A stretch of DNA of 64,000 nt, taken from contig CAMAVC010000001.1 in the NCBI GenBank assembly GCA_945861585.1, positions 69,947-133,946 of the forward strand, given 5' to 3'. The position numbers and the translations under genes were made by a program. Below the pieces are notes generated by a model. That model saw only the letters and a program-made list of their open reading frames with translations, was not told the DNA's origin and did not search any database. This stretch comes from Planctomicrobium piriforme. Its GTDB lineage: Bacteria > Planctomycetota > Planctomycetia > Pirellulales > UBA1268. Positions 1 through 9,493 of this stretch are shown here, piece by piece (positions within the stretch are counted from its first letter, which is position 1; every line of letters starts with the position of its first letter).

Positions 1-120
1 TGTTCAACGCCCGACGCCGGCAATCGTTGCATGCCGAAAAGATTTCGGCCGTTGCGATTGTGAAATCGGTCGGGTGTGCGCAGGTTTCCCCCCGGATTTT
101 TCCAGGAAAATGGATGCCGA

Positions 121-247
121 CCATGCTCGTCATCGTCTCCGACCTCTCGCAGCAGCTTGCGACTGCAGTGAAGACCATGCCGCCCCTTGGAGGAGCGGTG
201 CCCGAGGTGAAGGCCGGGCTGTGGATTCGACCCTCACGAATCTGTGA
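121..247 (+). pseudogene. Remnant of the 3' end of a sulfatase gene
   Basis: The translation here reads DLSQQLATAVKT and then VPEVKAGLW, which matches the last 30 or so residues of the intact sulfatase at 24288-25808 (DLSKQLAAAVKT, VPEIKPGLW). After GLW the similarity continues in another frame: the bases before the TGA at 245-247 encode TLTNL, against NLTNP plus stop in the intact gene. A short indel has therefore broken the frame. No sulfatase core, CxPSR motif or start is visible upstream in 1-120, where I recognise nothing. I read it as a truncated, frameshifted copy left by a duplication or deletion. The alignment is by eye. Confidence 0.6.
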
Positions 248-276
248 ACACTGTCACTGTGGTAGCGTGTTAACGT
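246..276 (+). promoter_or_regulatory. Candidate ECF-type promoter for the sigma factor gene
   Basis: GAAC at 246-249 is followed after 16 bases by CGTGTT (266-271), the general layout of ECF sigma promoters (an AAC-containing -35 and a CGT-containing -10). The 12-mer GCGTGTTAACGT (265-276) recurs exactly at 882-893, just upstream of the FecR gene, which suggests a shared or autoregulatory site. This rests on motif shape only. Confidence 0.3.
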
Positions 277-309
277 GCGATTGGGGCTGGGCGGCAGAGA
301 GGCATGGAT

Positions 310-843
310 ATGAACCGGGATGCGGACGAGCGCGCGGCGATGGCCGGCCTCTGGCTCGAAGCCGAGCCGGCCGTGCGGGCCTACGTGTTTGCCGCCGTGC
401 AGAACTTCCAGGATGCGGAGGACGTCGTGCAGCAGACGGCCCTCACGGCGGCCCGGCGGTTCGACGAATTCGATGCGAAGCGTCCGTTCGTGGCCTGGGC
501 GCTGTGGCTCGCCAAGTCGCGGATCATCGATCACTACCGGGCCCGGGGTCGGCAACGGGCCGTCTTCTCCGAAACGCTGCTCGACGGGATCGCCGAGGCG
601 CTCGTGGAACGGCATCCGCCGCGAGTCTCCGCGCACGCCGTCGCCCTGGAGCGGTGCCTGGAAAAACTTCCGCCCAAGTCGCGCCGCCTCCTTGACATGC
701 GGTACGCCGACGACGCCTCGATGGAGACGATCGCGGTGGCGATCGGATCGACCGCCGGGGCCGTGCGCGTGATGCTGTTCCGCATCCGCAACCTGCTGGC
801 CGAGTGTGTCCGCGGCGAACTGGCGACCGACGACCGCCCGTGA
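310..843 (+). CDS. ECF-subfamily RNA polymerase sigma factor (planctomycete type)
   Basis: This 177-residue protein directs RNA polymerase to a small regulon. Region 2 is in the first half (EDVVQQTALTAARRFDEF, then FVAWALWLAKSRIIDHYRAR). Region 4 is C-terminal (LPPKSRRLLDMRYADDAS and a helix-turn-helix, TAGAVRVMLFRIRNLL). The length is normal for the family. GAGAGG (297-302) is well spaced for the ATG at 310; the ATG at 304 is only one base from it, although the protein could start there. It heads a sigma/FecR/PSCyt/DUF1501 operon, and the next protein is probably its membrane-bound regulator. The family call is firm; the signal sensed is unknown. Confidence 0.88.
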   Translation: MNRDADERAAMAGLWLEAEPAVRAYVFAAVQNFQDAEDVVQQTALTAARRFDEFDAKRPFVAWALWLAKSRIIDHYRARGRQRAVFSETLLDGIAEALVERHPPRVSAHAVALERCLEKLPPKSRRLLDMRYADDASMETIAVAIGSTAGAVRVMLFRIRNLLAECVRGELATDDRP

Positions 844-881
844 GTGGCTTCCGGCCACGTTCTCCACGGGCCTGTTTCGCC

Positions 882-893
882 GCGTGTTAACGT
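882..893 (+). promoter_or_regulatory. Second copy of the 12-mer GCGTGTTAACGT
   Basis: This is identical to 265-276 upstream of the sigma gene. It lies in the 76-base gap between the sigma and FecR genes and contains the palindrome GTTAAC. In such GC-rich DNA an exact 12-base match at two operon junctions is unlikely to be chance, but no good -35 partner is evident here. It could be a sigma or repressor site. Confidence 0.3.
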
Positions 894-919
894 CTGTCGG
901 TTACGGGCGGCATACGGGC

Positions 920-2455
920 ATGGAACCCCGCAGCCTCGACGAAGACTTCCGCCAGGAGATCGACGATCTCCTCGACGCCCACGCGTCTGCAGCCGATCCG
1001 ACAGCGGACGACATCGCGCGGTGGGAGGCTCTCGCGAGCCGGCTCGAGTCCGACGCCGCGGCACGGGGGTATTTCGCCGAGCGGGCGCTGTTGCATGCGT
1101 CCCTCGAACGGTCGTTGACCCGCCGCCAGCTCGGCCAGTGGGCCGTCGAGCAGGCGCACGCGAGCGTCCGGTCCACGGCGAGCGTGCCACGAGTGACGTG
1201 GCGCTGGGCGACGGCCGGGCTCGGTGCGGTCGCCGCGCTCGTCGCCTTCGTGCTCCTCGTGCCGGCTGGGTGGGGCCGACCCTGCGCCACCGTCACGCGC
1301 GGCGTTGGCGCGGGCGTGCCCACGGCGGGCACGGCACTCGGCCACGAGCCCCACGACCTCGCCGCCGGTTTACTCGAACTGGCGACGCAGCGCGGCGGGC
1401 GGATCGTGATCGAGGCGCCGGCCTCGTTCCGGTTTGAGTCGGCGCAGCGGCTGCGGCTGTTCCAGGGCCGTGTGTCGGCCGACATCCCGCCCGCTGCCAA
1501 GGGTTTCACGGTGGTCACGCCGTCGGGCGAGGCCATCGACCTCGGCACGCGATTCGCCGTGGACGTGCCGCCGACGGGCAAGGCGGAGGTGCATGTCTTC
1601 TCCGGTGAGGTGATCGCCCGGGGGGACGCGACGCCGGCCCGCAGTCTGCGGGATGGCGACGCGTATTCATTGGCCACGAACTCCGCCCGCGAACTCCGCT
1701 CAGCGGCGTTTATTTCGGGCGACGAGGTAGGCGAACTTGCCGCTGCGGTGGCGGACGGCCGCGAGCGCGTGTCGCTCGACGCGGCCGCCCGGTTGCAGGC
1801 CGACCCGGCCCTGGTTGCATGGCTCGACTTCGAGGGCCGCGACGCGGCTGCCGCGGCCGGCCAGTATCGCCTCGTGCAGGGCCGGTGGCCGGGCTCGCGG
1901 GCGGCCGACTTCACGGAGATAGGCGACCACATTCCGATCGACGTCGGCGCAGGCGTGGCCTACCCCCAACTCACGCTCGCCGCCTGGGTGCGGCTCGACC
2001 GGCTCGGCGCACCCTACCAGTCGCTCTATCACACCGACGGTTGGGAGGCCGACAACCCCGGCCAGGTGCACTGGATGCTCACGCATTCGGGCGTGATGCG
2101 GCTGGCCCTACGCGGCATCCAGCCCGCACCGGGAGCGGTCAAGCAGCAGGGGCATCCCGATTCGCGGTCGCCCGTGCTCGGCGAGGAGGGGCGGTGGATC
2201 CACCTTGCGGCCGTCTACGACAGCGAGGCGAAGACGGCCCGCTTCTACGTCGATGGAGTGTTCGACAGCGAAACACATCTCGCCGTGGCCCCGCCCGCAC
2301 GGCTGGGCGCCGCACGGATCGGCAACTGGAACATGAACGACCGCCGGCTCAGCGGACGGATCGACGAGTTTTTCATTATCAGGCGGGCGCTTGGCGACGA
2401 CGAAATCCGCGCGATTCACGCGAGCGGCAATCCCTACGAGGTCGCGCGTCGATGA
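920..2455 (+). CDS. FecR-domain membrane protein with C-terminal LamG-like domain
   Basis: The protein has 511 residues. The N-terminal 90 residues are cytoplasmic and charged. One membrane span lies at about 93-115 (AGLGAVAALVAFVLLVPAGW). A FecR domain follows at about 150-290 (FTVVTPSGEAIDLGTRFAVD), then a concanavalin-like LamG_3 domain at about 305-500 (LAAWVRLDRLG, ARFYVDGVFDS, GRIDEFFIIRRAL). This layout is typical of planctomycete partners of ECF sigma factors: the inner part would act on the sigma factor and the outer LamG part may bind glycans or surface ligands. The start at 920 gives a normal N-terminus; longer in-frame starts run into the sigma gene. It overlaps the next gene by four bases (ATGA), implying coupled translation. 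Confidence 0.85.
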   Translation: MEPRSLDEDFRQEIDDLLDAHASAADPTADDIARWEALASRLESDAAARGYFAERALLHASLERSLTRRQLGQWAVEQAHASVRSTASVPRVTWRWATAGLGAVAALVAFVLLVPAGWGRPCATVTRGVGAGVPTAGTALGHEPHDLAAGLLELATQRGGRIVIEAPASFRFESAQRLRLFQGRVSADIPPAAKGFTVVTPSGEAIDLGTRFAVDVPPTGKAEVHVFSGEVIARGDATPARSLRDGDAYSLATNSARELRSAAFISGDEVGELAAAVADGRERVSLDAAARLQADPALVAWLDFEGRDAAAAAGQYRLVQGRWPGSRAADFTEIGDHIPIDVGAGVAYPQLTLAAWVRLDRLGAPYQSLYHTDGWEADNPGQVHWMLTHSGVMRLALRGIQPAPGAVKQQGHPDSRSPVLGEEGRWIHLAAVYDSEAKTARFYVDGVFDSETHLAVAPPARLGAARIGNWNMNDRRLSGRIDEFFIIRRALGDDEIRAIHASGNPYEVARR

Positions 2456-5298
2456 CCCGCTCCATCTCGTCGTTTCGTGCAGTGGTCTCGGCGGCATGCG
2501 TCGTCGCGTTAGGCATCGGCGTAGTCTGCGCCGCCGATAGGCCCGAGTTCGTGCGGGACATTCGCCCGCTCCTCGAAAAGCACTGCTATGCCTGCCATGC
2601 GGGCGATACGCCCAAGAGCGGCCTGCGGCTCGATATCAAGGAGGCGGCGTTCAAGGGGGGCGACGGCTGGGGCGCGGCCATCGTGCCGGGCAAGCCCGAC
2701 GACAGCCCACTTGTGCAATTCGCCCGGGGCGACGATCCGGATTTGCAGATGCCGCCCAAGGATGCCGACGTCGCGTTGCTCGACGAGCATGAGGTCGCCC
2801 TGCTTGCAGCCTGGGTCGAAGCCGGCGCCGTCTGGCCCGACGGGATCGACACGGCGACCGTCGTCGACACGTTGGATCACTGGGCTTTCAAGCCTGTTGC
2901 GAGGCCGGCCGCGCCCAGCGTGGCCGATGCGTCGTGGCCCAGAAACGACATCGACCGCTTCATCCTCGCCCGCCTCGAGGCCGAAGGCCTGGGGCCGGCG
3001 CCCGAGGCTGATCGCCTGGCGTGGCTCCGGCGGGTCACGTTCGACCTCGCGGGCCTGCCGCCCACCCCTGAGGAGCTCGCGCACTTCGCGGCCGACGCCT
3101 CACCCGGCGCCCACGAGCGAGCCATCGAACGCCTGCTTGCCTCACCGCGCTACGGCGAGCGGTATGCCCAGCACTGGCTCGACGTCGTCCGCTATGCCGA
3201 CACGCACGGTTATGAGGTGAACACCGAGCGGCCCAACGCCTGGCCCTACCGCGACTATTGCATCGCGGCGTTCAATGCCGATCTGCCCTACGACCGGTTC
3301 GTTCGCGAGCAGATCGCGGGAGCGGAGCCCGGCAAGGAGGCGTCGACTGGGTTTCTCGTGACGGCGGCTGTGCTGCTCCCGGGGCAGATCGGCAAGGACG
3401 AGGCTTCGAAACGGGCGGCCAGGCAGGACGCGCTCAACGACATCATCGTCAACACCTCCGACACGGTCCTGGGCCTCACGGTCGGCTGCGCCCGCTGTCA
3501 CGACCACAAGTTTGATCCCATCACCGCCCGCGACTACTACTCGCTGCAGGCGTTCTTCGCCGGCGTCGAATACGGCGAGCGGATGTTCGAGACGCCCGAG
3601 GCGGCACTTTTGCGGCAGGAGCACGACGACGCCCGGAAGCGGATCAGCGAGATCGACCGAGAACTGCCGCGGTATCAGCCGCTCGCCCGCGCCGGCCACA
3701 CCCGACCGGCCGTCACGTCGCCCCTCAACACCGATCGCATCGCGGCTGTGTCGGCCCGGAGGCTGCGGTTCACGATCCTCGACACGAATGCGCTCGAGCC
3801 GTGCATCGACGAGCTCGAGGTCTTCGACAGCGAAGGCCGCAACGTCGCCCTCGCGACCGCGGGCACGAAGCCGTCGTCATCCGGCAACCTCGTCACGGCC
3901 GGCGTACACGAACTCGAGCACGTCAACGACGGCCAGTATGGCAACGGCCGCAGCTGGATGGCGGCGACGCGGAAGGACGGCTGGGTGATGCTCGAGTTTG
4001 CGGAGCCCGTCACGATCGAGCGGATCGCGTGGGGCCGCGACCGCACGGAGAAATTCAAGGATCGCACCCCGACGGCCTACCGGATCGAGGTGTCGGCCGG
4101 CACGGGTGTCGACGATCCCTGGGCGCTCGTGGCCGACTCGACCGACCGGCTGGCCTTTGGCACGAAGGACAAACCGCCGCTCGCAGGGCTCTCAGCCGAG
4201 GAGCAGAAAAAGGTCGCGGCGCTGGAAAAGGAAAAAACCACGCTGCAGGCCACGATGCGGGCGATCGTTCGTGACACGCGCGTGTTCGCCGGCAGCTTCA
4301 AGGATCCGCACCCCGTGCATCTGCTCAATCGCGGCGACGCCGAACAGCGGAAGGAAGAACTGGCCCCGGAGTCGATCGCCGCCTTTGCCGGGCTGGTCGC
4401 GCCCGTCAGCCTGGCGAAAGACGCTCCCGATCCAGAACGCCGCCAGGCTCTCGCGGGTTGGCTTACCGATCCCAAGCATCCGCTGCCGGCCCGCGTGATC
4501 GTGAACCGGATCTGGCAGTGGCACTTCGGCACCGGCCTCGTGGACACGCCGAACGATTTTGGTCGCAATGGATCCAAGCCAACGCATCCCGAACTGCTCG
4601 ACTGGCTCGCCGATGAGTTCGTGAAGGGCGGCTGGTCGATCAAGAACCTGCACCGGCTGATCCTCGGCTCGGCCACGTATCGGCAGGCGAGCGCGGCCAC
4701 GGCGGCCGGCCTCGCCAAGGACGCCGACACGCGGCTCCTGTGGCGGTTTCTGCCGCGGAGGCTCGAGGCCGAGACGATCCGCGACACGATGCTCGCCGTG
4801 AGCGGCCGGCTGAACATCGACATGGGAGGCCGCGGGTTCGACCTCTTCAAGTCGCGGGGCGGACTCTCCGGTTTCCCGCCGGTCGAAACGTTCGATGCCG
4901 CCGGACGGCGGCGCATGATCTACGCCCACAAGGTGCGGATGGAGCGGGATGACGTGTTCGGCGCATTCGACTGCCCCGACGCCGGCCAGTCGATGGCCCG
5001 TCGCCGGCAATCGACCACGCCGATCCAGGCCCTCAATCTCTTCAACAGCCCGTTCACGATCGACGAGGCCAAGGCGTTTGCCGAGCGCGTGGAGGCCGAC
5101 GTAGCACAGGCGTCGCCAGCTTCGTCGGCGGGCGAGGACTCTGTGCGCCGGCAGATCGACCGCGCCTTCCAGCTGGCCTACGCCCGCCCGCCCGATCCGG
5201 TCGAAATGTCCGCGGCGGAGGGAATGATCCGCGAGCACGGCCTGCCGCTGCTCTGCCGCGTGATCTTCAATTCCAACGAGTTTCTGTTCGTTCCCTGA
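2452..5298 (+). CDS. PSCyt1/DUF1549/DUF1553 planctomycete cytochrome-like protein
   Basis: The protein has 948 residues with a signal peptide (about 1-27). The PSCyt1 domain carries a CxxCH haem motif at 45-49 (CYACH). A DUF1549 region (about 160-390) carries the second motif [11 protein letters not shown] at 346-356. A discoidin-like insert lies at about 430-600 ([20 protein letters not shown]), and the C-terminal DUF1553 domain contains the family phrases [16 protein letters not shown] and [19 protein letters not shown]. Such proteins are exported and abundant in planctomycetes; their biochemical role is not established, though haem binding is likely. The ATG overlaps the FecR stop. The DUF1501 gene follows 25 bases later, the usual PSD1-DUF1501 pairing. 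Confidence 0.93.
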   Translation: MTRSISSFRAVVSAACVVALGIGVVCAADRPEFVRDIRPLLEKHCYACHAGDTPKSGLRLDIKEAAFKGGDGWGAAIVPGKPDDSPLVQFARGDDPDLQMPPKDADVALLDEHEVALLAAWVEAGAVWPDGIDTATVVDTLDHWAFKPVARPAAPSVADASWPRNDIDRFILARLEAEGLGPAPEADRLAWLRRVTFDLAGLPPTPEELAHFAADASPGAHERAIERLLASPRYGERYAQHWLDVVRYADTHGYEVNTERPNAWPYRDYCIAAFNADLPYDRFVREQIAGAEPGKEASTGFLVTAAVLLPGQIGKDEASKRAARQDALNDIIVNTSDTVLGLTVGCARCHDHKFDPITARDYYSLQAFFAGVEYGERMFETPEAALLRQEHDDARKRISEIDRELPRYQPLARAGHTRPAVTSPLNTDRIAAVSARRLRFTILDTNALEPCIDELEVFDSEGRNVALATAGTKPSSSGNLVTAGVHELEHVNDGQYGNGRSWMAATRKDGWVMLEFAEPVTIERIAWGRDRTEKFKDRTPTAYRIEVSAGTGVDDPWALVADSTDRLAFGTKDKPPLAGLSAEEQKKVAALEKEKTTLQATMRAIVRDTRVFAGSFKDPHPVHLLNRGDAEQRKEELAPESIAAFAGLVAPVSLAKDAPDPERRQALAGWLTDPKHPLPARVIVNRIWQWHFGTGLVDTPNDFGRNGSKPTHPELLDWLADEFVKGGWSIKNLHRLILGSATYRQASAATAAGLAKDADTRLLWRFLPRRLEAETIRDTMLAVSGRLNIDMGGRGFDLFKSRGGLSGFPPVETFDAAGRRRMIYAHKVRMERDDVFGAFDCPDAGQSMARRRQSTTPIQALNLFNSPFTIDEAKAFAERVEADVAQASPASSAGEDSVRRQIDRAFQLAYARPPDPVEMSAAEGMIREHGLPLLCRVIFNSNEFLFVP

Positions 5299-5323
5299 TT
5301 CGGAAGCGTCGAGGAGCCCTGGC

Positions 5324-6802
5324 ATGACACCGTCTGAACGAATCTCCTGCGCTGGCCGGCAGCTCCTCGATCGCCGCCGGTTCCTCGGCGACTCGGCCAC
5401 TGCTCTGGGATCGATCGCGCTCTCGAGCCTGCTGGCGAGCGACAACCTGCTCGCCGCCGCTGATCCGATCCGGCCGCTGATCGACCCGGCCCACCCCTAC
5501 GCTCCGCGGCAGCCGCACTTTTCGCCGAAAGCGAAAAACGTGCTTGTCATCTTCTGTGCCGGCGCCGTGAGCCAGCTTGAGACGTGGGACTGGAAACCGG
5601 AGCTCGTGAAGTGGGACGACACGCCACTGCCGGGCGGTCCGGCGGTGACGTTCCAAGGGCCGGCCGGCAACCTCGCGCGGCCGCAGTATGCGTTCAAGCC
5701 GCGCGGCCAGACGGGGAAGATGGTGTCGGAAATGATCCCGCACCTCGCGGACCTCACCGACGACATCGCCTTCGTTCATTCGCTCACGAGCAAGACGAAC
5801 ACGCACGGCCCCGCCGAGAATTTTCTCTCTACGGGCTCGATCTTCGACGGCTTCCCGAGCATCGGGTCGTGGGTGACGTATGCGCTCGGCAGTGACAACC
5901 AGGACCTCCCCGCGTTCGTGTCGCTCCTCGATCCGCGTGGCATCCCGCAGGCGAGCAGCAACAACTGGGGGCCGGGGTTTTTGCCCGCGGAGTTTCAGGG
6001 CACGACGCTCTCCGCCAAGGACCCGGTGCGGCACCTTGCGCCGGCTGGAGGCATCGGCCCCGAGGCCGACCGCGCCGCCCGCGACCTGCTCGTGCGGATG
6101 AACGAGCAGCACCTGGCCCGGCATCCCGACGACAACTCGCTCGCCGCCCGGATCGCGAGCTATGAGCTCGCGGCGCGGATGCAGCTGTCGATGCCCGCGC
6201 TCAACGACCTCTCGACGGAGTCGGCCGCGACGCTCGAAGCGTACGGTGCCAACGATTCGCAGAACCCGACGAAGGCCGCGTTCGCGAAAAACTGCATCCT
6301 CGCCCGCCGGCTGATCGAGAAGGGCGTGCGGTTCGTGCAGCTTTTCAACGGCGCGTATGCCAGCGGCGGCGAGCTCAACTGGGACGGCCACTCGAAGCTC
6401 AAGGAGCAGTACGACCGCCACGCGGCGATCCTCGACCAGCCGGCTGCGGCGCTGATCAAGGATCTCAAGCAGCGGGGCCTGCTCTCGGAAACGCTCGTCG
6501 TGTGGTGCACCGAGTTCGGCCGGATGCCGTTCTTCCAGAAGGGAGCCAAGGGCCGCGACCACAATCCCGACGGCTTCACCTGCTGGATGACTGGCGCCGG
6601 CGTGAAGCCGGGCGTGAGCCACGGCGCGACGGACGAACTGGGCGTGAAGGCCGTGGAAAACAAACGCTCGCTCTACGACTTCAACGCCACGATCCTGCAC
6701 CTCCTCGGCCTCGACCACACGCGGCTCTCCTTCCGCCACAACGGCTTCGACCGCCGGCTCACCGACGTGCATGGCCACGTCATCCGCGAGATCCTGGCCT
6801 GA
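5324..6802 (+). CDS. DUF1501 domain protein, Tat-exported
   Basis: The protein has 492 residues. It starts with a twin-arginine signal ([20 protein letters not shown], about 17-36) and continues with the alkaline-phosphatase-like DUF1501 fold ([72 protein letters not shown]). DUF1501 proteins belong to the sulfatase/alkaline phosphatase superfamily and almost always sit beside a DUF1549/DUF1553 gene, as here; the enzymatic activity is not known. GAGGAG about eight bases before the ATG is a good ribosome binding site. Last gene of the sigma-FecR-PSCyt-DUF1501 operon; the next gene is convergent. Confidence 0.93.
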   Translation: MTPSERISCAGRQLLDRRRFLGDSATALGSIALSSLLASDNLLAAADPIRPLIDPAHPYAPRQPHFSPKAKNVLVIFCAGAVSQLETWDWKPELVKWDDTPLPGGPAVTFQGPAGNLARPQYAFKPRGQTGKMVSEMIPHLADLTDDIAFVHSLTSKTNTHGPAENFLSTGSIFDGFPSIGSWVTYALGSDNQDLPAFVSLLDPRGIPQASSNNWGPGFLPAEFQGTTLSAKDPVRHLAPAGGIGPEADRAARDLLVRMNEQHLARHPDDNSLAARIASYELAARMQLSMPALNDLSTESAATLEAYGANDSQNPTKAAFAKNCILARRLIEKGVRFVQLFNGAYASGGELNWDGHSKLKEQYDRHAAILDQPAAALIKDLKQRGLLSETLVVWCTEFGRMPFFQKGAKGRDHNPDGFTCWMTGAGVKPGVSHGATDELGVKAVENKRSLYDFNATILHLLGLDHTRLSFRHNGFDRRLTDVHGHVIREILA

Positions 6803-6806
6803 CCCG

Positions 6807-6820
6807 GGGCTGGCTAGCCC
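6807..6820. terminator. Short hairpin between convergent genes
   Basis: GGGCT (6807-6811) pairs with AGCCC (6816-6820) in the 21-base gap between the DUF1501 gene and the convergent lipoprotein gene. ATTTC follows on the plus strand. It is a small stem with a weak T-tract, so only a possible terminator. Confidence 0.25.
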
Positions 6821-6823
6821 ATT

Positions 6824-8548
6824 TCAATCCTCGCCGGGCGGAAGGCCGACCTGCGCCCGGAGCCAGTTCCGGATGAATTCCCGCGCCGGGGTGGGCCGCA
6901 GGGAAAAGATCGATCCGTGGTTGACCCACGGCAGCGGATAGAACGTCACCTCGCTCGTCGCCGGCTTGTGCGCTGCGATGAGTTCGCGGGTCTTCGTCTG
7001 GCTCGAGTCGTAGATCGGCTTGAGCTTGAAGGCCGCAATGGCCTCGCCGATCGTAGTGCAGCCGGCCGCCTCGATCTTTGGGACGAGTTGCGTGTCCGGA
7101 TTGCCGTTGAGGGGATCCGTGTTGTATTCCGCGATGCACAGTTGCGAGATCCTTCCCAGCCGCGCGATGCTCTTCGCGGCGACCTCCTTGTAGTCGGCGC
7201 CGCCGAGGGCGATCTTGGTGCCCGTGATGTCGAGACCGGCGTGGAAATAGTGGGCGCCCGGCACCATCGCCTTCCACAGCGACGCGATCTCGTCGTCGTA
7301 GAGACCGATGAGGTTGCAGGCGATGCCGCCCCGGGAGTTGCCCACCAGTACGCAGTTGGCCGGGTCTCCGCCCCAGTTGTCGCACACCTCGCGCACGGCC
7401 TGCTTGGCGTATGCGACGGTGTTCGGGAGCGCGGCACCGGCGCCCCAGTTCACCTGGACATCGGGCTGCGTCGCCGGGAATTCGCTCACGATGGGGAGGA
7501 TCACCCAGATGAAGTCCCGGCCGCCGGTGAGCCCGTAGCCGATGCCTTTCAGGCTCTGCACCCCCACGGTGTTGCCGAGGTATTCGAACACGACGGGATG
7601 CTTTTTTCCCGGTTCCCAGTTGGTCGGCAGGTAGACGGCATGCCCCTGCAGCGCGTTGGGAGAGGCGGGCCGGCCGGAAGGAAAGAACTTCGGATTCGCA
7701 ATCTGGTCCATGACCACCTTCCCAGGCCCGGGCGTGTCGGAAAACTCGATCGGCCGGGTGAGGTCTTCGGGAATCGTGCGGATGTCGTACGGGACATCGA
7801 GCCGCGGGGCGGGCGCCACCGCCGCCGGCGCGACGGCGGGCCCTGGCTGCCCCGCGCGGCGGGCATCGCCGAGGTGGTAGGCGGCGAGCACCCGCTCCAC
7901 GAGCGGTCGCGACGTCTCATTCATCCGCTCGAGGAGGAGCGGCCGCGGGTCGCCGGGGGCAGCAGCCACGGGGTTTTCCCGAATCCGCGCCTCGAGTTTC
8001 TCGCGGGAATATTCGGCCGCGATGACGGCCTTTGCCTCGTCCGGGGCGACGCCTTCCAAGCGTTTGAGAATGTCGCCAAACATCACGGGGGTGAGACGAA
8101 CCGCGTCGGCGTCGGGCCGCTCGACTTCGAACGTCGGAAACCACCCGAAGGACCGCCCGTCGGGAAGCGGGTCGGCGCCAAGTTTCTCGCAGACGAGATA
8201 ACGCCGGTCGCCGAGCGGCGCAAGCCACGCCTTCCACCACGCCAGCCCCGCCGCACCGCCAGGGCCGAACGTGCCGAGCCGGCCGTCCTTGGCTGCATAG
8301 AACGAGATCGCCGTCACGAGATAGCAATGCTCGTCGAAGGCCTTCACGAGGTAGATGGTCTGCTGCCGCCCGGGGCCATACTCAACGCCGCCGACCGCAC
8401 ACTGGGCCAATTCCAGGCCGTCGTGCAGCCAGGTGCCTTCAAGCGTGGGGTCAACCGTGCTCGTTGCCGGATCGCCGATCGGCGAGGGCAGGCAGCCCGC
8501 GAGCATCCCGGTCACGAGGACGATGGCGACCAGCAGCCAGCGATTCAT
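6824..8548 (-). CDS. Lipoprotein with C-terminal alpha/beta-hydrolase domain
   Basis: The protein has 574 residues. A lipobox (GMLAGC, Cys19) predicts a lipid-anchored periplasmic or outer-membrane protein. Residues about 35-200 form a domain I do not recognise, followed by a Pro/Ala-rich linker (about 235-250). From about 300 the sequence looks like an alpha/beta hydrolase: HPVVFEYLGN strand, nucleophile elbow GNSRGG at 403-408 (Ser405) and a plausible catalytic His at 544 (WVNHGS). This resembles esterase or feruloyl-esterase-like exported hydrolases. It is 37 bases downstream of two SGNH hydrolase genes on the same strand, so the three probably form one operon of exported ester hydrolases. 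The substrate is unknown. Confidence 0.7.
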   Translation of the reverse strand: MNRWLLVAIVLVTGMLAGCLPSPIGDPATSTVDPTLEGTWLHDGLELAQCAVGGVEYGPGRQQTIYLVKAFDEHCYLVTAISFYAAKDGRLGTFGPGGAAGLAWWKAWLAPLGDRRYLVCEKLGADPLPDGRSFGWFPTFEVERPDADAVRLTPVMFGDILKRLEGVAPDEAKAVIAAEYSREKLEARIRENPVAAAPGDPRPLLLERMNETSRPLVERVLAAYHLGDARRAGQPGPAVAPAAVAPAPRLDVPYDIRTIPEDLTRPIEFSDTPGPGKVVMDQIANPKFFPSGRPASPNALQGHAVYLPTNWEPGKKHPVVFEYLGNTVGVQSLKGIGYGLTGGRDFIWVILPIVSEFPATQPDVQVNWGAGAALPNTVAYAKQAVREVCDNWGGDPANCVLVGNSRGGIACNLIGLYDDEIASLWKAMVPGAHYFHAGLDITGTKIALGGADYKEVAAKSIARLGRISQLCIAEYNTDPLNGNPDTQLVPKIEAAGCTTIGEAIAAFKLKPIYDSSQTKTRELIAAHKPATSEVTFYPLPWVNHGSIFSLRPTPAREFIRNWLRAQVGLPPGED

Positions 8549-8585
8549 GGTTCGGCAAGGCCTGTCATGCGGACGAAATCGCCGC

Positions 8586-9449
8586 TCACGAGCCCTTCAG
8601 CTTCTCGAGGATTGGCTTGAGCCGCGCGGCATAGGCATCGTAGCCTTCCGCAGAGAGGTGGATGTTGTCCGGCTTGAAGAGGCTCTTCTTGAGCGTGCCG
8701 TCGGCCTCGACGAAGTCCGGGGTGAGATCGAGCACCTGGACCATCGGATCGGCGGCGAGGTCGAGGCCGTCGATCGCGGCGTTGGTCTTCTTGATGTCTT
8801 CGTAAAACCGGTTGCCAGGGGCGTGGGCGGGCAGCACCTTGGCCACGATCAGGTGGGCCTTCGGGAACTTTTCGCGCAGGTTGAGCGCACACGTCTTGAT
8901 GCCCTGGGCCGCCGGCTCGATGCCGGTCTCGGGTGTGAAGAACATGTTGTTGTTGCCGATCATGAGGATCACGACCTTGGGCTCGAGGCCGGCGACGCCG
9001 CCGTGGTCGAGCCGCCAGAGAACGTTTTGCGTCTTCTCGCCTCCGATACCGATGTTCACGGCCTTGGAGTCGGGAAAGTTTCGCTTCCAGGAGTCGCCCC
9101 ACTGGATTGTGATCGAGTCGCCCACGAGCAGGACGTCGATCGGCCCCTTGTTCGCCTCGACCATCGTCACGAGCTTGGCGTGGGTGTCGAGCCAGCTGCG
9201 GCCGCCGAACGACCCGGCCGTCGGCACCACGGGCCAGAGATTCGGCATGTGCTTGTTTTGTTCCTTCCCGGGCCGCCGCTCGAATTCCGGCTTTATGGTG
9301 TAGGCCTCGGCCTCGGGCGTGAGCGGCCAGCCGGTCTTCTGGGGCTCGGCCGTCTCGTAGGCGTAGTCGAGGGCCACAATCGGAACCATATGGAGCGTCG
9401 AGAGAGTCGTGGCCACCATCGCTACAGTGATCAGGGAGCGGGCGTGCAT
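8586..9449 (-). CDS. SGNH/GDSL-family hydrolase, type A
   Basis: The protein has 287 residues with a signal peptide (about 1-27) and a conserved N-terminal stretch (TGWPLTPEAEAYTIKPEFER, then WPVVPTAGSFGG). The SGNH core follows: block I LLVGDSITIQWG (Ser112), block II NIGIGGEKTQNVLWRL, block III IGNNNMFF and block V DNIHLSAEGY (catalytic Asp and His). These enzymes usually remove acetyl or other acyl groups from glycans or lipids. I prefer the ATG at 9449 because GAAAGG lies seven bases upstream; a longer form from 9497 would overlap the preceding gene and bury the signal peptide. Its closest relative in the window is the first half of the 31500-33299 protein. Confidence 0.85.
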   Translation of the reverse strand: MHARSLITVAMVATTLSTLHMVPIVALDYAYETAEPQKTGWPLTPEAEAYTIKPEFERRPGKEQNKHMPNLWPVVPTAGSFGGRSWLDTHAKLVTMVEANKGPIDVLLVGDSITIQWGDSWKRNFPDSKAVNIGIGGEKTQNVLWRLDHGGVAGLEPKVVILMIGNNNMFFTPETGIEPAAQGIKTCALNLREKFPKAHLIVAKVLPAHAPGNRFYEDIKKTNAAIDGLDLAADPMVQVLDLTPDFVEADGTLKKSLFKPDNIHLSAEGYDAYAARLKPILEKLKGS

Positions 9450-9493
9450 GCGAAGCCTTTCGAAAGTCAGGGAACAAATCCTCGAGGGAAACA

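Noticed and set aside
4192-5445. A 417-codon minus-strand frame opposite the DUF1549/DUF1553 gene
   Set aside because: Composition is that of an antisense shadow and it crosses two well-supported plus-strand genes.
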